This document shows positions 57,403 through 64,000 of a stretch of 64,000 nt of DNA, one piece after another. Every line of letters starts with the position of its first letter. The stretch's first letter is position 1. This DNA is from Paulinella micropora (lineage: Eukaryota > Cercozoa > Imbricatea > Euglyphida > Paulinellidae). The notes under the pieces were generated by a model. It was not told the origin of the DNA and searched no databases. It saw only the letters and a list, made by a program, of their open reading frames with translations. A program made the position numbers and the translations under genes. The stretch is taken from contig WBZZ01006984.1 of the NCBI GenBank assembly GCA_019918135.1, positions 127,501-191,500 on the forward strand, given 5' to 3'.

Positions 57403-60260
57403 TTAGGCTAAGCTGAGCCCGAGCACGGGAGCGAGGGTTAGTACCACGGCACAAGCCCGCATCAGTGCGGCCTGGCAATTGAGCTTGGAGCGCGCGGCGG
57501 CCAGCGCTGCACGGGTTTTGGCGGCTAGTTCCGTGGCGCCCAAAGCCGGCGCGCCGTCGTGTTGCAGGGTGCCGATAAAGCGCAGGTCGTCGTCGAGGTG
57601 GTACCACCAGAGCCTTGTGAGCGCGGCGACGATGAGGAGCCGAGCAATGTTAAAACAAGCGTACACAAGAAGCTGGAAAGCGAATCTGCGGGTGCTGGTG
57701 TGCAGCAAGCTCTCGTCGCGCAGCTGGCCTCGCGCGACCTGGCGGCGAGCAGGAAGGGGTCCGGCCCGCGGCAGGTCAGCGAGCAGTTGGGGAGGTCGCG
57801 TGTGCAGTCGAAGAGGGCGGCGCGCGACAGCCCGTCAGCGCCCGGCTCGAGCTGGGCCGCCGAAATGCAATCTTGTCGAACCCGGGCATCTGTTGCTTGG
57901 TCTCGAGCGTGCGTGAGGTTGGCAAGCAGCAACTGCTCCGCTGCCCCGGAATTGGGGGGCACGCAGGCGTCGAAAAGCCGCAGCCCGGCGCTTATTTCCC
58001 GGAGCTTCCAGCGCAGGCCGTCGGCGGTCTGTACGCTTTGGGAGAAGCTCTTCTCGCTGTCGGCGGCGTGGAGGTTGCAGGCGTGCGTCCTGTTGCCATC
58101 GTAGACGGCCGCCTGGCGCTGCATTTCGCCGTTGGTGGACCTGGTGCTGAAGCTGTAGGCCAGAAAATAGGTGAAGTTGCCGAGCAGCGTGCCGCCCCAC
58201 AGCGAGCTGCCGTCGCTGCCGCCGCCGCGGCTCGGCAGACACCACACGACGTAGCTGGCGTACAAGGGCCGGTAGAAGGTGAACCAGGCGCCCGCCACGA
58301 GCGCCAAAAACAAGAAGCCCACGAACGCGGAGCGGATCGAGGGAGAGTTTAGCGCGCGGCGGGCCCAGGCCAGGGGCCCCGCGGCCAAACACTTCTCAAG
58401 CGCAACCAGCCAGGGCCGGGCTCGCCGCTGTGCGTTCGCCAAGCCCGTGCGCGCCGTGGTCACGTCGAGGGGTTGCAGCAGCCCGCCGTGCGCCGAAGGT
58501 GCGGTGTACTTTGCCAGGTAAGAGAGGGTGGTGAAGACGCGCCAGGCCACGTCGGCCGCGGTCAGCGCCGCCGCGGCGCGCACGGCCAGAGCTTGCACCA
58601 AGCTGAGGTCGACGCCCTGGGCTTGCGGGGGCGCGGCCTGCCAGGACCCGACGCCTGTCACCCCGCCCGCGGGCAACGTGCGCAGGAGCGTGGCGTTCAG
58701 CGACGCCGGGCTTGTGGACGCTGACCGTAACCCCGCCCCCCAGGGGTCCAGGGCAGTCAGGGCCAAGCGCGAGTCCGACAGCCAGGCTGCGGTTGCGTCA
58801 CGCAGCAAGGCACCGCTCTGTGCCAGGGCGCCCACTGTGTCTGGCGGGTGGTAGTCCGCGGCGGGGAAGGAAAAACCCGGTTCCAGCCTGGGCCACGCGG
58901 CACGCAGCGCGTCGCGAGCCTCGCCTAGAACCACTGCAAGCTCGGCCAGCGGCGGCTGCAGCCAACCGTCCAGCACCGCCGGGGGGTAAACGCTGCCGAA
59001 GGGCACGGTGCTGGCCCGCAGCCAGGCAGAGAACTCGGCAGGCTGGAGCCACACCGACTCCACCTCCAGGCTGGGGCGCTGTCCCTCGAGCCAAGGCGCG
59101 GAGCCCGCGAGCAGGTCGAAGCCGCTGAAGTAGGAACCTACGCCGTTCAGGACCATCGCGCTGTACACGGCTTGGATGCCCTTGACGGCCAGGGCCTGTT
59201 CGTACAAACCGCGCGCCTGCTGCTCAAGGGCCAACGCGCTAGACGCAAAGTCGCGGAGGCGCAGCTGGAACCGCTCCACGGTCGTACGCAGCGTGGCCAG
59301 GCGTGCCTGCAGCGCGGCCTCCAGGGCGTTGGCGGCTCCGGCGTACAGCTCCGCGGGCGCGGGCGAGAGATCGCAAGCGCCTCCGGCGCGCCAGCACGCG
59401 CGCAGCGCGAGGAACGGGTCGGGGGCGCCCGGGGCCCCGGGCAAGGATTCGAGCAGCTGCAACAGCTGCTCTAGTTCCTGCCGCACGGCCTCGCGGCTGG
59501 CTGCGGTGTGGTTTAGGGCGTAGCTGCGGTCGTAGGCCACGCGGTCCGACACCGCTTCCCCTTGCATGGTCCAGGCCCGCTGTACGGTGTCGGCGAAGCC
59601 CGTGTTCTGCGCGTACACCTGAGACTTAGCCACCAGCCCCACCCCCCCCTGCTCGGGCCGTGCCAGGCGCGCCAGCGCCACGAGCTCGGAGCGGTTGCAG
59701 CCGTAACCCGGCAGCAGCGGGGCGCCGTTGTCGCCAGGGGTACCTGCTGGAAGCTCACGCAAAGGCGCCAGCAGCCAGTCGGACGCATTGCAACAGCCTC
59801 CCCCGGCGGCCATCTCCAACAGCACACCGAGCGCCGTGACCGAGCGCCCCCAAGCCGTGGTGCAGGCCTGTACCTGCGCCTCTAGCCGTTCCAGCTTGGC
59901 CTGATTTTCTGCGCCCGCCCTCTCGGCGCGCCCCAGCGCCGTCTGCACTGCCGCCGAGAGCTTAGCCTCGCAGCGCGCAAACTGCCGCCGCACACACTGC
60001 ACGCTCTGCGCCTCCTCGGCCTCTATCGCGCCCTGCAACAGCCGCCACTGCCCGAATAGCTCACCCTGCGTTTCGCCCAGCGGCACCCCGTACTGCGCCA
60101 ACCTGCCTGCGGCACTGAACGAGCTGCACCACAGCAAACCAATCGCCACGGCCGAAATTGCTGCGCGCGCTTTCCAGTAGGACCTCCGCGGGAGCGCGGG
60201 CGGCGGCTGCAGCGGCAATGGGCCCGCGTTGGCTTCGCTCTCGTCGTCTCTCCTCCTCAT
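57403..60260 (-). CDS. Very large Ala/Leu-rich membrane glycoprotein, 3' frameshift
   Basis: Starts at the ATG 60260 (MRRRDDESEANAG), followed by a membrane segment at about 28-48, possibly a signal anchor. A long Ala-rich ectodomain with coiled-coil stretches follows (AKLERLEAQVQA), several Cys pairs and a few N-x-S/T sites. Another hydrophobic segment lies at about 643-665 (FVGFLFLALVAGAWFTFY), with a further Cys-containing ectodomain after it. Around 57710-57790 the coding pattern changes frame. The original frame becomes Ser/Thr-rich without sense and ends at 57525, while another frame (no ATG) carries two further hydrophobic segments to 57403. Full length would be about 950 residues. Unrecognised family; probably virion or infected-cell membrane. 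Confidence 0.65.
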
Positions 60261-60536
60261 AGTAGCGTCGTCTTTCTGTGTGCGCGACAAGAAGCCAAAA
60301 GAAATAAACACAAAAAAATGAGGTTTTTGTTAGTTATGGGCAAAAGGTATAGACAAGAAAATCCGCGCTGGTTCGCAGCCCCCCCCCCCCCTATTCCCTT
60401 CCTTTTCTCGGCAAGGGGGTAAATGGTGTGTGGGGGGGGGGGGGGGTTTGGGGAAAGGGGAGGGGGGGGGATGGGGGCTTTGAGTAAAAGAGGCCAGGCC
60501 GACCAGAAAAGCGGGGGCTATTAATATTTAAAAGGC
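60261..60536. promoter_or_regulatory. Divergent promoter region with C and G runs
   Basis: 276 bp between divergent starts. A C run (about 60381-60392) and G runs (about 60433-60446 and 60461-60469) lie in the centre. CTATTAATATTTAAAAGGCA directly before the ATG at 60537 is the best AT-rich candidate for a promoter core. Confidence 0.55.
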
Positions 60537-63332
60537 ATGAACTTGCCACGGGTGCAAGCCGGGACGTTAGGTGTTACAGCGGCAGAAAGTGCGGGGGCAA
60601 TTTTGTCGAGTGGCTATTTGGAATTGCTGACGTATTTCAAAAAGGACATTGCTGCATGGTCAAGCAAAGCAGAGGCTATAGCAGGCGGAGAACATGTAGT
60701 GTGGAAACTTAACGAGTGGGTATGGCGCCTGGGCGTACGGCCCGCCGAGGTGTACAGCTGGTCACGCGACGGGGCAGCGCTCAGGCTTACTGAGCTCAGC
60801 GAAAAGCGCCAAAAGGCTGTTGCCATACTCAACCACCTGCGCAACAACACCAAGGAACTTTCAACCGCCGGCATCACACCGCCAAAGGCCTCGCTTGAGT
60901 ACCTTTATTTGTGCGGGGGCTTGCGCGGCCCCTGCGATCCGGCTGGGGAGCTTGGACAGGTAAGCGAGCTGAGGGAGTTGCTGTCGGAGCTACAGCAACG
61001 ACACCTAGCTGCTGATGTAGATGTAGCACAACTGTTGCAGCGGTTCGGCCAACAGTGGAACTATGCCAGAGAAGGAAAGGGCGCCTATGCCGTTACGCTA
61101 GAGCGCATGTCCTGCCTAGGCCCTGACTTGTTGGACAAGCTAGACAGCTTGCGCCATAGTTACCTGAGCGGGGAAAAAGGACCAGAAAAGAAGGATAAGC
61201 TCAGAGGAATTCTGGCACGGGTTAGTGGGGCCATAGCGGGATTTGTGCTGTTTGGTAGCGGCAAGGCTGCCATGCCCTGGAGAGTGTCGGCGGACACCAA
61301 ACCCGAGAACTTTGTTACAGTGCCGCGGGCAGGGGCACCCACGTCCGTTGTGCTGATAGACGTGGATTGTTTCTACCGCGAAGGCGAGGGTAAGCGCTCT
61401 GGCCTGTGCGTTCCTGAACTCTTTACGCTGGGCAAGCGTTTGCACGTGTACCCCCTGCCCCCAGAGCTGCGGAAAACAGAGAACGCGGCTGCGCTAGTGG
61501 TTATGCATTTCCTAATGTTCGTCTGCAACTGGCTCCGCGAAAGAGGCTGTAAGTCCAACCTAGCCTTACGTCAGGACATATTCTGCGAAGAGAGCTGTCC
61601 AGGGCTCGGTGATCAGGCAACCATTGTGCGGGGCTTGGAGCTGCTGGGCCAGATTGACCGTCATTACCAAACAGCGCGCGCCGAGCGTCTAACTCTGATC
61701 GCGGGGCTAACCTGGACCATGCAGCAACACCACCCGGGGTTTTATACAGCGTGCTGTCCCGTGGGCACTGGTCGGCTGTACACTTGCAGTTATAACTACC
61801 GTCTGCTGTTGCGCCTCGTCACTTGCGCGCGCTGCCAAAAGCAGAGCGCGGGCGGAGCTCTCTTGGGTGCCCTAAGCAAGTTTTATAGCACCGTGGTGCA
61901 ACAGAGCGAGCTGCTCCAAGTAGCCTCTGGCTGGAGCCTGCCGCCTGACGACTCTTGGGGCGCGCCGTATGATCCTGTCAATCCAGAAGCAGAGGTGGCT
62001 GTGCTGCCCGATCAGGGCACAGTCGCGCCGATGCCCACTGCTCTTACCAACAAGTCAGCTTTGTGTGTAAAAGATTTACTGACGCCCGAGCTTATCCTCA
62101 AGCTCAAGTTGAGCGTCCAGGCTAAAGAAGTAAAACTCCAGGAAAACGAAAATAACACCGAAATTACAATCCAGAGGATTAGAGATCTTCTGGATCAAGA
62201 AATAGCAGGCACTGAAGCTCTCCTCGGAAAAGAAATACAGAAGATTACCAAAGAGGATATCCAAACCCTCGCCGCATCGATAAGAAAGTTGCAAGAATGG
62301 AAGTCCCGTGCCTCGTTGCTCCAAGCGAAAGAGCGCAAAACAGAGGCAGATAAGCGTGGACAGGAGTTACAACAGTGCATTGAAATAGAAGAAACTGTCG
62401 ATACAAAACTTCGAACATGGGAAGCAAATGCTAAATGGCAGGAGGCGCTGTGCTGGGAGCCTTTTGCATTGTACGGCCTGTATTTGCTATTCCAAACTTT
62501 GCGCCGAGTGTCAACGAAGGACGAACGGCCTAAATTGTACCCACGCTGGCGCGCGCGCGCGGGGCGTGCTTTGTGTGACCTAAGCCGTCACATACTACCA
62601 ACGCAAAGCCTGCTTTGTCTCCTTCAACCTTACGCCAGTGCCAAATTTTACTCATCTACAGATGCTCTGCAAGAACTCTTTGCAAATGCACGCAGATTGC
62701 CTAAAACTGGAGAAATCAACAGAAACAACAGATCCTTTTTGAAACCTGACAAATTGTGCCAACTACTAAGTAACTCTATGCTTACGATCAAAGGTTTGGT
62801 GGAAAGCCAAATATCAAACCAGAGCTCCAGCCAGAGGCTATTTGTCACAGAGGCTTGCTCAGATTTGCCAGCATGTGTACAGCCGCATTTCCAAACGTTG
62901 CAGTTGCTCTGGAAAATTGCTGGGGACCCCGAACTCGTAAGAGCACATAACCCCGATCTGCTCTGGGCAGATTGCATCATCCTAAAAAATGAACACGACA
63001 TAAGCTTCGCGTGTCTCGATTGCTTGTATGAGCAATCAAATCCGCTGCCGAACGGCGGCAAGGCTGTCTGTATTAATTCAAAGTTGCTTTCATTACACGA
63101 GTGCGCATGTGCAGTAGATGCAGAACAGGGAACGCTGGAACTCAAAGATCCAAGTGGCTCCTGTGTACATGTGCTTTTCTTGCAGGCCTTTTTGTGTACA
63201 AAATTTGTAGAAGTCTACGAAAAGTTGCCACCCCCACAGGAAAGTATCATGACTTCACAGTCTGCAAGATATAGTGCAATGCACATGGTACGAAGATATA
63301 ACAGCACTCGCCGCCCCCTAAACCAAGGGTAA
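60537..63332 (+). CDS. Very large soluble protein, unrecognised
   Basis: 931 residues. No signal peptide, no clear membrane segment. The N-terminal 520 residues are mixed alpha/beta, with a DVDCFYREGEGK stretch near residue 280. A long charged coiled-coil region follows (about 515-620: KLKLSVQAKEVKLQENENN, EALLGKEIQKITKED). The C-terminal 300 residues are Cys-containing (CLDCLYE, CACAVDAE). The coiled coil indicates oligomerisation or scaffold use. Codon use becomes more AT-rich from the coiled coil on, hinting that the gene is a fusion of two parts of different origin. No known family is recognised. Confidence 0.7.
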   Translation: MNLPRVQAGTLGVTAAESAGAILSSGYLELLTYFKKDIAAWSSKAEAIAGGEHVVWKLNEWVWRLGVRPAEVYSWSRDGAALRLTELSEKRQKAVAILNHLRNNTKELSTAGITPPKASLEYLYLCGGLRGPCDPAGELGQVSELRELLSELQQRHLAADVDVAQLLQRFGQQWNYAREGKGAYAVTLERMSCLGPDLLDKLDSLRHSYLSGEKGPEKKDKLRGILARVSGAIAGFVLFGSGKAAMPWRVSADTKPENFVTVPRAGAPTSVVLIDVDCFYREGEGKRSGLCVPELFTLGKRLHVYPLPPELRKTENAAALVVMHFLMFVCNWLRERGCKSNLALRQDIFCEESCPGLGDQATIVRGLELLGQIDRHYQTARAERLTLIAGLTWTMQQHHPGFYTACCPVGTGRLYTCSYNYRLLLRLVTCARCQKQSAGGALLGALSKFYSTVVQQSELLQVASGWSLPPDDSWGAPYDPVNPEAEVAVLPDQGTVAPMPTALTNKSALCVKDLLTPELILKLKLSVQAKEVKLQENENNTEITIQRIRDLLDQEIAGTEALLGKEIQKITKEDIQTLAASIRKLQEWKSRASLLQAKERKTEADKRGQELQQCIEIEETVDTKLRTWEANAKWQEALCWEPFALYGLYLLFQTLRRVSTKDERPKLYPRWRARAGRALCDLSRHILPTQSLLCLLQPYASAKFYSSTDALQELFANARRLPKTGEINRNNRSFLKPDKLCQLLSNSMLTIKGLVESQISNQSSSQRLFVTEACSDLPACVQPHFQTLQLLWKIAGDPELVRAHNPDLLWADCIILKNEHDISFACLDCLYEQSNPLPNGGKAVCINSKLLSLHECACAVDAEQGTLELKDPSGSCVHVLFLQAFLCTKFVEVYEKLPPPQESIMTSQSARYSAMHMVRRYNSTRRPLNQG

Positions 63333-63402
63333 AATTAAGCTTTTTAAGGATTAAAAATTTGTTGACGCTATGATTATTGCCGTCATTTGCAAGCGGACGC
63401 AG
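63333..63402. terminator. Convergent spacer with degenerate element
   Basis: GGATTAAAAATTTGTTGACG resembles a shortened inverted A/B element between two convergent stop codons, 70 bp apart. The match is weaker than at 56228-56276. Confidence 0.35.
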
Positions 63403-63843
63403 TTACAACAACGGGGCAAAGTCCTCATCGCGCTCTAAGAGCCTCGCGTTTTCCTGCGCCTGTTCCAACGCGGGTATTACCTCCTGAAACCTTGCTAGCG
63501 TCTGCGTCAGCTGTAGGTAGTTTCGGCGCAGCTGTCGCTGGTACATCTTTTCCATCCTTGCGCTGTCAGCCCGTGCGCGCTCGAGCCGTTGTTTGTAAAG
63601 CCTTTCCGCACGTGCACTTTCACCCTTTGCGCGTGCTAGCTGCTGACGTACATCTCCCTCGTCGCCTGGCTGTTGTTGCTGCACGACGGCGGCTCTGTTG
63701 GGCGCTAGCTGAGGCTGTAGCCGTCGGCCACGCGACAGACTTAGGCACAGACACACAAGCCCTATTGCCAGGGGCCACAAGAACGCAAAACAAATCGGCT
63801 CTATTCCACGCAGGTCCAAGTTCAGCGGGGGGTCTGGCCACAT
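63403..63843 (-). CDS. Membrane-anchored coiled-coil protein
   Basis: 146 residues from the ATG at 63843. One membrane segment at about 16-37 (FAFLWPLAIGLVCLCLSL), a basic and Gln-rich link, and then a long charged helix (RQQLARAKGESARAERLYKQ, then RLERARADSARMEKMYQR) ending RDEDFAPLL. The geometry is that of a type II or signal-anchor protein with a long coiled coil, similar in plan to small viral membrane or tether proteins. No family recognised. A G run lies 5' at 63960-63975. Confidence 0.65.
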   Translation of the reverse strand: MWPDPPLNLDLRGIEPICFAFLWPLAIGLVCLCLSLSRGRRLQPQLAPNRAAVVQQQQPGDEGDVRQQLARAKGESARAERLYKQRLERARADSARMEKMYQRQLRRNYLQLTQTLARFQEVIPALEQAQENARLLERDEDFAPLL

Positions 63844-64000
63844 TTTATATCTTTACTTGCCGCTAATTTTTGAAGAAAGGTACAAGGGAGAAAAAAACAA
63901 GAGAAAAACAAAGGAAGGACAGACACAGAGAGAGAGAGAGACAGACAGACAGAAAAGAGGGGGGGGGGGGGGGGGAGGAAACCAATTTCTCTCCATCTTC
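63844..64000. other. Flank with GA repeats and a G16 run
   Basis: GACAGACACAGAGAGAGAGA-type repeats at about 63917-63953 and about 16 G at 63960-63975. No gene seen to the window end. Confidence 0.6.

Noticed and set aside
58279..59885. Plus-strand frames of 80-140 codons opposite the large membrane glycoprotein gene
   Set aside because: They are antisense by-products of GC-rich Ala/Leu codons, with Arg/Ala/Pro-rich composition and no domain.

Overview
Type of genome. The window reads like a large double-stranded DNA virus of a eukaryote (Nucleocytoviricota-like) or a viral segment inside a eukaryotic genome. Genes are intronless, closely packed, on both strands and often in divergent or convergent pairs. 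They carry eukaryote-style modules (C2H2 fingers, paired MYND fingers, cysteine-containing leucine-rich repeats, F-box-like pieces, a SET-like C-terminus) next to virus-style ones (BRO-N-like and HNH domains, large membrane proteins with no recognisable relative). AATAAA-type signals occur, and no bacterial operon features are seen. No hallmark gene (major capsid protein, DNA polymerase B, packaging ATPase, RNA polymerase) lies in the window, so the assignment is inference and the host cannot be told.

Layout. (1) 0.2-9.4 kb: a cysteine-rich acidic protein, a broken BRO-like gene, a BRO-like gene overlapping an HNH nuclease gene, a decayed second copy of the cysteine-rich gene, and a kinase-like gene. 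It is an old duplicated cassette with one copy decaying. (2) 9.5-13.3 kb: first repeat array. (3) 13.3-15.3 kb: a leucine-rich-repeat gene broken by a hairpin insertion, and a truncated gene fragment. (4) 15.3-28.6 kb: a 13-kb array of short non-coding modules. (5) 28.6-35.5 kb: double-MYND protein, HExxH protein and an intact leucine-rich-repeat protein, with remnants of other genes between. (6) 35.5-40.8 kb: third array. (7) 41.2-45.6 kb: two membrane proteins and a GT32-like membrane protein. (8) 45.7-50.7 kb: fold-back elements, one small gene and a 1.6-kb satellite with a 13-bp unit. (9) 50.7-63.8 kb: gene-dense block with SET-like, C2H2, membrane and two very large unrecognised proteins.

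What is unusual. Roughly a third of the window is built from a small set of short modules repeated tens of times. One, about 190 bp with inverted ends, occurs near 40 times. Two related short elements occur both in the arrays and directly 3' of several genes. Runs of G or C, often arranged as G-run/C-run palindromes, sit 40-200 bp 5' of most start codons. Scraps of real coding sequence (Sel1-like, F-box-like, Cys-rich) lie between modules, as though the modules had invaded and broken genes. Several otherwise good genes are split by a frameshift, some at C-runs, so natural decay and sequencing error must both be considered.

How the genes may work together. The membrane proteins at 41-45 and 53-64 kb are candidates for virion or cell-surface components. 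The zinc-finger, SET-like, MYND, F-box and leucine-rich-repeat proteins are candidates for host or viral regulation. These roles are inferred from domain type only.
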